NCBI GenBank assembly: GCA_037042185.1
Contig: JAXQJY010000025.1
Coordinates: 558,001-622,000, forward strand
DNA: 64,000 bases
Reading direction: 5' to 3'
DNA from: Sordariomycetes sp. S80-01Y
Taxonomy: Eukaryota; Ascomycota; Sordariomycetes
Shown in pieces: positions 35,237-46,464 of the stretch. The notes beneath the pieces were generated by a model. That model saw only the letters and a list, made by a program, of their open reading frames with translations, was not told the origin of the DNA and made no database searches. Within the stretch, counting starts at the first letter, position 1; each line of letters begins with the position of its first letter. The translations under genes and the position numbers were made by a program.

Positions 35237-36662
35237 CCTTGACGCTCTCGCACTCCAAGTGGACGGGCTCCAACTTCGGCATCCAAAGAGGAAGTTCGAG
35301 CTTCGGCATCCATGCATTACCGCGCCGGTCCCACAGCGTGACTTCATGCCGTCCAAGTCCAAGCCAAAGTCGGGAGGGTTGCGAGTACCGGAGGTGGTTA
35401 CGGATGCAAGTTCGATCCGTTCCCGAGCTAGGCCTGATCTTCCACCTATCGAGTACCGGCCACGTCTAAACTAAACGGCCTCCTTCTTCCCGTCAGAGCA
35501 GAGCTCTGACGTTCACAACCACGTGCCCTCGGCGGTACCACGGCCAGTGGCCTGATCAGATGGTGTAGGCAAAGGGAGGCAAAGCCGAGGCCAAGTCCGC
35601 AACCCAGCCGATGGAGCAACAAAAGCCAATTCCAGTAGCGTCCCTGACTCTCAGCTCCAACGGCGGCGCATTACACTACACAATGCGGGGGTGGGTGGAC
35701 GGCACATGGCGCGAGTGCGATCAGGTTTTGCGGGGGTGAGGTGTGCATGTCAGATCGGGTGTAAGTGGACAGATTCGTCGATTCCGGAGGTGACGGCGCC
35801 GTCACGACCAATGGAAGCACTTGCAGTTACGATTTCAGTATGTGACCTGCATTCTTGGAAGCGGACTTCCCGCTGCAGACCTGAAGAAACAGCTCAGGAA
35901 ACGCGGGTGCTCCGCATTTTGGTCGCAAACAGGGGGAGGTTTAGAGATGTAAGTTGCATATCGTCGGACCGACCAAAGTCATTGCGGCGGGATGATTGGC
36001 GAGTATGGGATACCTGACGACCATACTTGGAGAATATCATGAAGATCATTTTAAGTTTTAAAGCATGCGGTATCGGGTTTCCTGGGGTAAGCGTTTCCAT
36101 CGAAGGCCCCATTACGAAATGTATCAAGCCAGAACCGCGATGCATTCTCTTCTCAAACACGCCTGATCACACCACGGCGTTCGAGCCCCAACACCATGCC
36201 TTTACTACACACGTGTGACCAAGGTCCAGAGGGTGGAATTTTGTCTCGGTGATCAGTCGGAGAGGGCTGCAAAAGTTCAAGTTACCTCGCCAAACTGGAT
36301 TGTGTGCTCAGCTTTGGGTGAACGATCTGAGATGGTAACAGATTCAAAGTTCATTGCCGCGCGTTATGAACTTGTCCTTAGGGGCTCGACGTAGCTCGTG
36401 ATTCAGCTGTGAGTAGTAAGAGCTAGATGTCCGTACCTTTTACCAAATACTCCTTAGCCAAATTCTTTCAATGCGGCAGTGTCCAGACTGACCGCAATCT
36501 GATTCCTTGGTGCAGGGTAGCGCGGAGCGGCATGCCTCGTTAAAGGACCCGACATTGCCCGATTTGGAAACACCTATGCCGAGGATTTCAACTTCTACGT
36601 CACGGCAACAAACTCAACATCCCCAGAGAACGCGCTCGGGATCAACGCGTCAATCAGCAACC
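35237..36662. other. divergent AA13/thioesterase upstream region
   Basis: About 1.4 kb between two divergently transcribed genes. No convincing ORF; a frame open into the thioesterase gene from 36507 lacks an ATG near its start. Confidence 0.4.
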
Positions 36663-38110
36663 ATGTCAAGCAAACAGCGCGCAGGGAGAGCCGTCGCTCA
36701 GGCGTCTCGATGCGCGCACGCCCGAGCTCCGCGCTGCGGCGCGAGGTGGCTTCACTCAACCCCGGCGGCGAGGACCGACGGGGTCTTCCGGGGCCTCACT
36801 GACAACAGACTCCCCATGCCGTGGATCGAGGCATTGCGGCAGCAGCAGGAGGGCAAGATAGCGGTCGAGGACACTGATGTCGAGCGCGACCTGTCGCCCA
36901 AGCGCATGAGCGACAGCTACCATCGCGCGGTCCTGCCTCTTGCCCAGGATCCTTGGTTGTCGGACACTTATATCAACTCTTCTGGTCACATCAGGTATGG
37001 AAAGATCGGCAAACCTCTTCCGGACGAGAATTGACTTTTCACAGACTTGGTACGTTGCTTATGGATCTTGATGCTCTGTCGGGCATCATTGTCTATAAAC
37101 ATACAGGCCCAGGCGTTACCACCGTCACGGCGGCTCTCGACAGAATCACCATTGCGCATCCGCTTACCGAGATATGTGATCTTGAGTACAGCGGGCAGGT
37201 GACATACGCCTCCGGCAGGAGTAGTGTTGAGATCACCTGCAGGGTCGCAAAAGCCAGGGCGGAGGGCGAGCCCAGCAAACCCGAGGATGTCCTCCTCACC
37301 TGCACATTCACCATGGTAGCCTTAGATCCCAAGACGAGGAAGCCAGTCAACATCCCCAAGCTGGAGTACACGACGCCCGAGGAGGAGCGCATCTACAAGG
37401 CTGGAGAGGCCAAGTCGCTCGCTAAGAAAGAATCGTTGAAGAACTCGCTGCTTCAGTCCGAGCCAAATGATGCCGAATCAGCCTTGATTCACCAGATGTG
37501 GTTGAGGCAAGTTGCCTACCACGATCCCAACAACGACTTGCGGCAGCCAAGCAACGTCATCTCGATGGCGAAGACGACCCTGGCCACGGCCTCGATCATG
37601 CAGCCCCAGTACCGCAACAGGCATCAAACCATGATCTTCGGAGGTTTCCATCTGAAGCAAACCTTTGAGCTGGCCTTCTGCTGCGCTGCATCCTTCGCCC
37701 ACGCTCGCCCAACCTTCATCAGTGCCGATCCCTGCACGTTCCGCAACCCGGTCCCCATCGGCAGCGTCCTATATCTGACCGCGACGGTGGCGTACACCGA
37801 TCCACCAATGCTGGAGGAAGACGGCACCGAGCCGAAGCAGTCGAACCCGGACCAGCCCATGACGAGGGTGCATGTGCGGGTGGACAGCAAGGTCCGGGGC
37901 GTTGAGCACGGCGTGGCCAAGCCGACGGGTCAGTTCAACTACACTTTCTCTGTACCCAAGGACCTGAGGGTGCTGCCGCACACCTACGAGGAGTATATCA
38001 AGTACGTTGATGCGCGACGACGTGTCATGCTAGGGGATGAGCAGCGGCGGAAGGAGGGGATCCCGGCCTTTGGTGTGAACAAGAGGGGCGACGACAGCCT
38101 TATGGAGTAG
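36663..38110 (+). CDS. mitochondrial hotdog acyl-CoA thioesterase (ACOT9-like)
   Basis: Exons 36663-36994 and 37045-38110 encode 465 residues. The N-terminus (SSKQRAGRAVAQASRCAHAR) is basic and hydroxylated, with an Arg-rich cleavage region (RWLHSTPAAR), as expected for mitochondrial import. Two hotdog-fold domains follow: the first around LGTLLMDLDALSGI, with CDLEYSGQVTYASG; the second around RNRHQTMIFGGFHLKQTFEL and PVPIGSVLYLTATVAYTD. Such enzymes hydrolyse acyl-CoA to free acid and CoA. The join SGHIR|LGTLLMD across the 50-bp intron (donor GTATGG, acceptor TTCACAG) is clean. An in-frame ATG upstream near 36575 would add a presequence of doubtful value. Confidence 0.88.
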
Positions 38111-38843
38111 GCGACCTACGTACTATATCCCCTGTTCCCCCGTACTTCCCCAGCTTGAGCTGGAGCCTCAGGGGCAAAGCTACCTGTGGCTGAATCCCAA
38201 TTGTTCGTTCAACATGATCTCCAGCATTGCGCTAGTGCTCGCAGCCGTGCCTTCAATTAAACGCTAGCAGCTTGAGTATGGATGTACCTCAGAAGCAGCT
38301 TGACTGAAGCGTCTTGACAATAAGCCAACCGTGATCGGTACGATACCTCCCTTCATCACAACTCCGAAGCTTCTGAAACTCCAATTGACTTAATACCTAT
38401 CTCCATCGGACCCTGTCATCGGCGTTTATTTTTATCCCCTCACAAATCCATATTTCAGGGTTCCTCGCTGCAGGCTTTGTAAGTCTGCATGGGATATTGG
38501 GCCAGAAGGGGCATAGCGTCGATTTCGGTCTTCGGATTGCCGAGCATCAGCGAAAGCCCCGCCCCAAATGAAGGTGTCACTGTCTCAATCACTCTCAGTT
38601 TTGGTCAGCGGAGGTGACAAAACAGCATCAGAATGTCCTCATCTATGCAAGATCGCATCTTGGGGGAAGGGAATATAAGGAGGTCTATTGACCCGGGTTG
38701 AGGAAGAAGATCATCCAATACAACACACCGAACACTCTCACAGCTACATTGAGCAACAAGCACAACTCACAACTCACAACAACTAACAGTAACATTGCAG
38801 CATCAACAAATATCAAACACAGCTCTTCTTCACATCCCCAAAA
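38111..38843. other. intergenic region with NmrA-gene promoter
   Basis: A 733-bp spacer between same-strand genes. TATAAGG at 38674-38680 lies about 165 bp before the next start, and the leader (38700-38840) is A/C-rich with CAACAAG-type sequence, typical of highly expressed fungal genes. Confidence 0.45.
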
Positions 38844-39770
38844 ATGTCTCGAGCAATCATCATCACTGGCGCCACTGGCAGCCAAGGCGGCGCCGTCATC
38901 GACGCACTCGTCGCTCAAAAGGCAGACTTCCTCCTCCTTGCAGTCACCCGCAACACAGAGTCACCTTCTGCAACCAAGCTCGCCTCCAAGTCCAAGAATA
39001 TCAAGCTCGTCAAGGGCGATCTGAATGACGTCCCCAGCGTCTTCGCCAATGCCAAGGAAGCCGCCGGCTCAGTACCGATCTGGGGCTTCTACTCCGTCCA
39101 GCAAGCCATCGGCGGCGACGCCTCAGTCGAGAAGGAGGAGGTTCAGGGCAAGGCAATCGTCGACGAGGCTATCAAGAACGACATCAAGTACCTCGTTTAC
39201 AGCAGCGTCGACCGCGGAGGCGATGAGCAGTCTTGGAATGATCCCACCGAGGTGCCGCACTTTGCCTCCAAGCACAGGGTTGAGCTTCACCTCCGCGACG
39301 CCACCGCCAACGGCAAGTCTTCGATGGGCTGGACTATTCTGAGGCCTGTTGCCTTCATGGAGAACTTCCAGGTCGGAATGGCTACAAAGGTCTTCCTGGC
39401 TGCCATGCGCGACACTCTCGGCAACAAGCCCCTGCAATTCGTCGCCGTCAAGGACATCGGTGTTGCCGCCGCGCAGGCTTTCCAGAACCCTGAAGCCTGG
39501 AACCACAAGGCCACCGGACTTGCTTCGGAGGAGGTCACATACGCTGAGTTGAGCCAGATCTGGCAGCGTGCCACCGGCTCGCCGGCGCCTGGGTCGTTCG
39601 GGATCCTGGGTTGGATCCTCAAGCGCGCGGTCAAGGAGCTAGGCATCATGATCAACTGGTTCGGACAGGTTGGGTACGGTGTTGACGTCGAGAGCAACAA
39701 GAAGTTCAACCCGACGCCCGTGACTTTGGAGAGCTGGTTGAGGAACAGTGGCTGGAACAAGGGCAACTGA
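38844..39770 (+). CDS. NmrA-like NAD(P)-binding protein
   Basis: Single exon, 308 residues. The Rossmann dinucleotide motif TGATGSQGG is at residues 8-16, with the NmrA-type order of blocks GDLNDVPSVFANA, WGFYSVQQ, YLVYSSVDRGG and TILRPVAFMENF. NmrA-like proteins sense redox (NAD(P) binding) or act as short-chain reductases on quinone-like substrates. The active-site Tyr-x3-Lys of true SDR reductases is not evident, favouring a regulatory or isoflavone-reductase-like role. There is no signal peptide. Confidence 0.85.
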   Translation: MSRAIIITGATGSQGGAVIDALVAQKADFLLLAVTRNTESPSATKLASKSKNIKLVKGDLNDVPSVFANAKEAAGSVPIWGFYSVQQAIGGDASVEKEEVQGKAIVDEAIKNDIKYLVYSSVDRGGDEQSWNDPTEVPHFASKHRVELHLRDATANGKSSMGWTILRPVAFMENFQVGMATKVFLAAMRDTLGNKPLQFVAVKDIGVAAAQAFQNPEAWNHKATGLASEEVTYAELSQIWQRATGSPAPGSFGILGWILKRAVKELGIMINWFGQVGYGVDVESNKKFNPTPVTLESWLRNSGWNKGN

Positions 39771-40162
39771 ACTCGATCCGGGATCTTTGCTTGGTATGGG
39801 AGTTATGGAGGAATTAATGGCAATACCTACTATAGAGCGATGGATTTTGGATCAAAATAATACGTACCCAAGACTTCCCTTTCTGTTGCAACTGAGTGAA
39901 AGGTCCTCGGCCGCTTGCAATACAATACCCTCACGCATTATACTATGTCGGGACAGTGACAATATCTATTAATTTGAGTCAAATGCGGAGGGCTTATGGT
40001 TCACCAATGAAGAATAAATGGGAATAACACGAACGCAGAGCACCTCTTCGACAGTGGAACAAAGACGTTGCCACGACATCTGAACGTATTACAATGCAGA
40101 GTCTTTCCGAATCAGATCAAGAAATGGATATCATACATTTGATCACAGTGCCGTGACTGCAT
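39771..40162. other. convergent 3' flanks of the NmrA and DRS1 genes
   Basis: AT-rich 392-bp tail-to-tail interval with an AATAAA-like signal near 40012. No gene. Confidence 0.5.
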
Positions 40163-42533
40163 CTACCTCTTCTTATGCCCTCCTTTTGCCGACCTCCCCG
40201 ACTTCGCTACCGCATTAGCGCCCTTCCCGCCCTTCCACATGCCGCCCTCCTTGCGTTCCTTCATCGAGTCTAGCCTCTTCTTGTCCTTGTTGCTGAGCTT
40301 CCCGCCGGTCTTGGTCTTCAACGCCGCCCTCGCCTTCTCGACGCCGTTCAGCTCAGCAGCACCAGCTTGCTTTGCCTTCTTCTTGTCATCCTGGGACTCG
40401 AACCACGTCCTCTTAGGCCGGGATTTGATCTCGGCTTCGTGCGCGATCATGTTTTCGCCCTTCTTGAGCTGCATCTCGGCATTGGCCAGGACCTTCTCCT
40501 CCTTCTCTTCCTTCAGCACGGCCTCGATGTCCTTGTCCATGCCGTCGATCTTGTCCTGCCACTTGTCTGCCTCGGCTGGTGGGATTGTCAAGCTGACGAC
40601 CTTCGAGCCCTGGGCTTTGCCGGCTTTGACTGCGGCTTTGACGACCTTGCGGTCGGGCTCGGCGGCGAGGGTAACGGCTACACCCTTGCGTCCGGCACGG
40701 GCGGTACGACCTACTCTGTGGACATAGATCTCGAGGGACTGAGGGGCTTCATAGTTGATAACTGTGTCGACACCTTTGATGTCGAGACCACGAGAGGCCA
40801 GATCTGTGGCGAGGAGATGGGTGACTTTGCCATCTCGGAAGGCTTCAACATTTGAGATACGCTGCCTTCGTTAGTATGTGGGTCGGTAGCCAGGGCTCCG
40901 GATTGGAACTCACCATCTGTTGATTCATGCTTCCGTGAAGCTCACCACAAGCCATTCCCAGAAGTCCAAAGACGATGCGCGCACGGTGGACCTCCTTCTT
41001 TTGTCGGAAGAAGACAATGACTCGCTCACGGTAGGCTGTCTTGCAAAGATGAACCAAGTATCCTAATCGCTTCTCCTCGCGGCCAGGTCGCAGACGGACA
41101 AAGTTCTGCACCAATGTGCCGACTGTCTTCTTCTGCGAGTCCACCATCAGCCTGACAGGCTTGTTCATGCCTAGACGAACCAATCGGTCGACGCTGGACG
41201 TCATGGTGGCGGAAAAGAGCATCGTCTGCCTAGACTTTGGCATCGTCGTCATGATTTCGTTGAGCTCATCGGCGAATCCATCCTCAAGCATTCGATCAGC
41301 TTCATCGAGAACCAAGATCTCGACCGTGTCGATGTTGAAGCTCTGCGAATTCCTCATATGATCGATGAAGCGACCAGGCGTAGCAATGATGACGTCCGGG
41401 CGTAACCTCAGTTCGTTCTCCTGAACTTTTAAGCTCAAACCACCAACAGCAAGCGTAAACTTAATGTCCGTAAAAGATGCAAGCTTTGTGGAAACGGCGT
41501 GACACTGCATAGCCAGCTCACGCGTGGGCGTCAAAACCACAACTCGCGTAGTCGGCATCTTGTTGGGCCTGTACACCAGCCGTTCCAGGATGGGGATCAT
41601 GAAGGCGCCGGTTTTTCCGGAACCAGTGACCGCACCACCGACAATATCCTTGCCCATGAGCGCGATGGGTATTGACTTCTCTTGGATAGGTGTTGGTTTG
41701 GTGAAGCCGAGGGTGTTGAGACCGCGCATGATGGGGCGGGAGAGCGACATGGAGAGGAAATTGTTCGCTGGGTCTTTCTTCTTCTTGCCCGGCTTTTCCT
41801 TCTCTTCGGGGGCAAAGAAGGCTGCTGCTTTGGCTAGCTCTTCTTCGTCTTCCTCCTCCTCGTCATCGCTGGCGTCGGATTGGTCGTCTTCGGGATGGCC
41901 TTGGGGAGTGGCCACGGAGTCATTGTCCGATGCGGGCTCGTCATCATCGTCGCTAGCCCCGGAGGCACCGTCTTCTCCGTCTTCTTCATTTTGATCTTCT
42001 TCTTCTTCTTCTGATGCAGCCCCCATGCCGAAAGCATCGTCAGCCAGAACCTCATCGTCCTCATCGTCAAGTTCCAAAGCCGCGTCGCCATCGATGCCGG
42101 CGGCCTCTTCTTCTTTTTCCTCGTCATCAACAGGCTTCTTCCCATTCTTCTTCTTCTTCTCTTGCCGCCTTCGGATAATGTCGTCGACGTCAACAGCTCT
42201 CCGCTCATTCATGCCCTTCTTTGCGCCATCGAAGCCCCAGCCCTCGAAATCCTCTTCAGCGAATGCGCCGCCGTCGTCGAGAGCGAACTCGAAGTCAGGG
42301 TTCATTGCGCCATCGTCCTCATCATTTGCACCCCAGATTCCCTGAGGCGCTTCTTCCTCGTCTTCCGACTGCTCGACCTGCTTCGACTTCTTGCCCTTCT
42401 TGTCGGTCTTGGCCTTCTTCTTCGGGGGCTTCGAGCTCAACTCCTCCTCCACGACTTCTTCTTCGTTGGGGATATCTTCGTTGTCTGAGAGCGTGTAGAC
42501 AAAGTCGTCTTCGATCGGCCGTTTGGGAGCCAT
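40163..42533 (-). CDS. DRS1: DEAD-box RNA helicase Drs1
   Basis: Exons 42533-40914 and 40861-40163 encode 772 residues. Drs1 is a nucleolar helicase needed for 27S pre-rRNA processing and 60S ribosome assembly. The N-terminal 250 residues are Lys- and Asp/Glu-rich, with nuclear-localisation-like stretches ([17 protein letters not shown]). Helicase motifs follow in order: Q motif ([14 protein letters not shown]), I (TGSGKT, about residue 304), Ia (PTRELA), II (DEAD, about 410), III (SAT), then motifs V and VI in exon 2 ([24 protein letters not shown]). The C-terminus is lysine-rich (KGGHKKR at the end). The 52-bp intron (GTGAGT...CTAAC...GGCAG) joins [12 protein letters not shown]. Confidence 0.95.
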
Positions 42534-43551
42534 TTTGGGTGGTTGGTTAGGCGGGTTGTGAGGTTGAAAGTCTACAAAGCCGGCAACAGACGTGGGGCAT
42601 CTCAGCCAGGAACTTTTTTTCTGCCACTATCAACTTTTTGGCGGTGAGAGCCACCACGTGACAACCGGCAATCCCTGAGTTTCAAATGGACTACTTGTAA
42701 AGAGGAATTGGCTCGACTATCTTCTTCATGAGCCTCAACTGCGACTGATGATTGCCTGTTGCATTTTTTGGTTTCCGAACTTTTGGATGATAACGTGGTG
42801 GGGATACTAGATCGATCCGAGAGCCATAGGTAACTAGCTGGGCGGGACATGGCTTTTAGCGAGCCTCAAAAACTAAATTAACATGATGCATTTCCCCAAT
42901 GTTGCTAGAATATGTTACAGAGCTGCTTTGTTCATGACCTTTGTGGTATCCTTCATTACCTCAATTGTTGATAAATTGATCAAACTCACGTGACACAACG
43001 CCCGTCCCCGACGATTAAGTGAAGAAAGCTACAGACAGAAATAGCGAGACATCACCAGCTATGAGTTGGAAAAAGCGTCGCACGTACATCACGCCGACTA
43101 CAACGTTACCCAGCAAGAGACGTGGGCCTTCTTCATGTGGCCTCTGTACCAGCTGTCTTTCGACTTTAGGTGCTAGGCACCTAGGCAGACCCTCGGGCTC
43201 AGATGCAGCCTTGGGCGTTCTGTTCGGCAACGGAAAGTCTCGCGAAGGAGGCAAAGTGCTGCCTAGTAATTTTGTCAGCGGCCAACAAGCCCCACCACGG
43301 TTGATTGGGCGACGAGCAAGGTAAGCGTCAACTGTGGAAGCTGCGCGAATGGAGGCACGATTGATTAATCTCTTCTCTCATCTCCTTTCCTCCCCTTCGC
43401 TATTGCGTCTTGCCGTGCAGCCACTTCGATTAACAACCTCATTCCCTCCGCATAGAGCGCTAGCTTAGCTTTTGTGCAGCTGCATTCCACCCCTTCTCCT
43501 TGCGTTTGCCTCCGGCTTTTCCTGGTGTTTACTACCCCTCCAACCGTCAAG
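42534..43551. promoter_or_regulatory. divergent DRS1/EB1 promoter region
   Basis: A 1.0-kb region between two divergently transcribed housekeeping genes. CT-rich stretches near 43376-43400 and 43480-43520 precede the EB1 start. No ORF is supported. Confidence 0.45.
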
Positions 43552-44477
43552 ATGGGCGAGTCTAGGTGCGCGAAGATCCCCTCGGTCCGCCCCGCGGTCG
43601 GGCAAGCAAGAAGCTAACGGCTGCGGCACAGACAAGAGCTTGTTTCATGGCTCAACAGCCTTCTCCAGCTCAACATTACCAAAGTTGAGCAATGCGGTAC
43701 TGGGTACGCGTCGACCCCTCCCCCGCCGTCGCCCCTGACGCGGCTGTCCAGAAGCGAACTCCGAGCCTAACATAGCCCACAGTGCCGCGCTTTGCCAGGT
43801 CTTTGACAGCATCTACATGGATGTTCCGATGTCGCGCGTCAAGTTCAACGTCAACAGCGAGTATGCCTATATCCAGAACTTCAAGGTCCTGCAAAGTACG
43901 CTCCCCCGCTCCGAAGGCTCAACGGTGAAGCTAACAGATTGTAGACTGCTTCACCAAGCACCAGATCGACAAACCCATCCCCGTCGAACAGCTCGTGAAG
44001 TGCAAGATGCAGGACAACCTCGAATTTCTGCAGTGGACGAAGCGTTTCTGGGACCTGAACTTCCCCGACCACGACTACGACGCAGTCACGAGGCGGAAGG
44101 GCGCGCCATTGCCTTCTGGAGGTGCTGGCGCCCCCCGTGCTGCAGCCGCCAACACCGGCGCGCGGAGGGGAGGAGGTGTCACACCGAGCGGTGGTCCTCG
44201 CGTGGCCAAGGCTGCCGGGCCCGGAACCGCTGCTTTGCAGAATGAGAACGCGACCCTGAAGGAGACCGTCGGCGGACTGGAGAGGGAGCGCGACTTCTAC
44301 TTCAGCAAGCTAAGGGACATCGAGCTGTTGATTCAGCAGGCTGTTGAGGAAGACCCGGAATTGGAAAAGCAGGAGGATGGTCTCGTGAAGTCCATTCAGG
44401 CCATCCTCTACTCGACCGAAGAGGGCTTTGAGATCCCGGCCGAGGGTGACGTTCTTGACGATCAGGAGACATTCTAA
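43552..44477 (+). CDS. BIM1: EB1-family microtubule plus-end protein (Bim1/Mal3)
   Basis: Exons 43552-43565, 43632-43703, 43783-43895 and 43945-44477 encode 243 residues, the length of yeast Mal3/Bim1-type proteins. The calponin-homology domain is split over the first introns (MGESR|QELVSWLNSLLQLN, then CQVFDSIYMDVP, SEYAYIQNFKVLQ|NCFTKHQID, MQDNLEFLQWTKRFWD). A Gly/Ala-rich linker follows, then the EB-homology coiled coil (ERERDFYFSKLRDIELLIQQ). It binds growing microtubule ends and recruits other tip proteins. The terminal acidic tail is DVLDDQETF, without the EEY/F motif. A 14-base first exon is typical for this gene in ascomycetes. All splice sites are GT-AG, with introns of 49-79 bp. Confidence 0.95.
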
Positions 44478-45393
44478 ACATTGAAACTAGATGGAGTGAT
44501 GGGTGGTGTGCGAGGCGTCAAAAGCAAGGGAAGGTTGCGTCAAGAGGCAAGGCATCGGAAAGCGAAAGAGGTTGCATAGATTCGCCATTCGATTATGCAT
44601 AGCAGAGAGCAAGCATTCGTCGGCGCTGACGAACAATGTTGAACGAAGCTTATGATTGAGGGAGTACTGGTAATGAACAATCAACTGCTTTTGAGGACAT
44701 ATACCTCTCGCCTGTCCACAAACGTGAACGACAACCTCGGAGATGTATTGCCAAGAAGCCTCGCCTACTGATGTGATCGAGTCCATGCATGTCTTGTTTA
44801 TCGATCTAACAAAGCACGGTGCTGGGAGTTGGTCAGCAGCCTTGAAGCATAGTTTATGCAAGATTCAGGCACCATGGTCAGATGCACATCGGAAACATTG
44901 ACACTGTTTAAGCCACTATGCCGAAGCCTGAGCTACAGGCAGCGCTGACCAAGGGCGTCCAACTTGACAGCTCACAAACCTCAGCCTACAGACTGAAGTT
45001 TGCTTACGATGCTCTCGATTGATTGGAGTGCACTAGGACCAATTTGTTCAAAGCTATTGACATGCTAGACAGCTGTAGATCCCACGAATGTTGATCACGA
45101 GACGGCTGGCGAGTGGTCATTCCAACCGCCGCTGTGAGAGCTCCCGCGCTAAAGACGTACGAGTACCGCCACATGCCTAAGACCCCGGCCGCCACTGGCA
45201 CTCGCACTGGACTGCACTGGCGCCAATCCCTGCGTGACGTTTTCATCATCGACTGACGCCTGACTTTCCTCCTTCTACAAACAAGTTCGGTTCGCGTTTC
45301 TTCACCACCCCCAACAACTCCTACTATTACTATCCCACCAAACCATACTGTAGATCGACTGTCGAAACATTGAAGCAACTCGACAGGCCAGCA
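44478..45393. other. intergenic region, VAM7 promoter
   Basis: A 916-bp spacer between same-strand genes. Three CACTGG hexamers lie at 45193, 45205 and 45215. The leader 45260-45393 is CT/CA-rich, with a good start context (GCAATGGCAC). Confidence 0.45.
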
Positions 45394-46464
45394 ATGGCAC
45401 CGCCACCCGAAATCGCAATCCCATCAACCTCCGTATCCAACGAAGCCAAACCCTACACACTATACAACATCACCCTCCGCCTCCCTTTACGATCCTACGT
45501 CGTCCAAAAGCGTTACTCCGACTTTGCCAATCTCCATTCCACGCTCTCCTCACAAGTCGGCGCCCCGCCTCCTGAGCCGCTACCGGGAAAGCACTGGCTC
45601 AAGAACACAGTCAACAGCCCAGAGCTTACATCACAGCGTCAGCATGGGTTGGAGCGTTATCTCAAGGCTATAGCGGAGAGTCCCGATCGGAGATGGCGGG
45701 ACACAAGTGCCTGGAGGGGCTTTCTGAATTTGCCGAGCAGTAGTACCACCAACTCCGCCGTGTCAGCTGGTGGAATGGTTGGCAATGCTCACGCAGGAGC
45801 TGCCGATCCGCATACCTGGCTTGATATGCATCGCGAGCTCAAGGGGAATCTTCATGAAGCACGGCAGTGTTTGAGCAAAAGGGACGGAGCTGCGGACAGT
45901 GGAAACAACTCTGGTGTGGCCGAGGCTGGAGCTGCGGCCAAGCGAGCGCTGGTCAAGGGAGGCACGTTGATCAGTACGCTTACTGACGGACTGAGGAAGA
46001 TGCAGGACTCCAACAGGATCGGTGACGGGGAGCTACGAAGGCGGAGGGATCTGGTGTCTGCGGCAAAGATGGAGCGGGATGGGCTTGAGAAGCTTATGAA
46101 CAGCACCCCAAGTCCGGCAACCGGAAAAGGCCCAACACCGGCAAAAGTTTCTGACAAGTCTGAGCTTCTGAAAGGTGGAAAGCCCAGCGGCGGCAGACGA
46201 GTCCTGGGCGCCCCCCTCCCCGAAACAGAGCAAACCCGCGAACTCGACAACGCCGGTGTGTTGCAGCTTCAGAAACAGGAGCTCGCGCAACAAGACATGG
46301 ACGTTGATGCTTTGGCGCAGGTCATTCGACGGCAGAGAGAGATGGGCATCAGGATCGGAGAGGAAGTCGATCGCCAGAAGGACCAGCTCGACATGTTGGA
46401 TGAGGATGTTGACCGGGTGGGCGGAAAGATAAAGGTTGGAAACGACAGGTTGAAGAAGTTTTGA
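45394..46464 (+). CDS. VAM7: vacuolar SNARE Vam7
   Basis: Single exon of 356 residues from the ATG at 45394. Vam7 is a Qc-SNARE for homotypic vacuole fusion; it lacks a transmembrane helix and is tethered by its PX domain to PI3P. The PX domain comprises residues 8-120 (TLYNITLRLPLRSYVVQKRY, PPPEPLPGKHWLKNTV, GLERYLKAIAES). A low-complexity linker follows, and the C-terminal SNARE helix runs to the end (LQLQKQELAQQDMDVDALAQ, then RQREMGIRIGEEVDRQKDQL). No hydrophobic tail is present, in keeping with the family. A gene of this type usually works with Vam3, Vti1 and the HOPS complex. Confidence 0.93.
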   Translation: MAPPPEIAIPSTSVSNEAKPYTLYNITLRLPLRSYVVQKRYSDFANLHSTLSSQVGAPPPEPLPGKHWLKNTVNSPELTSQRQHGLERYLKAIAESPDRRWRDTSAWRGFLNLPSSSTTNSAVSAGGMVGNAHAGAADPHTWLDMHRELKGNLHEARQCLSKRDGAADSGNNSGVAEAGAAAKRALVKGGTLISTLTDGLRKMQDSNRIGDGELRRRRDLVSAAKMERDGLEKLMNSTPSPATGKGPTPAKVSDKSELLKGGKPSGGRRVLGAPLPETEQTRELDNAGVLQLQKQELAQQDMDVDALAQVIRRQREMGIRIGEEVDRQKDQLDMLDEDVDRVGGKIKVGNDRLKKF

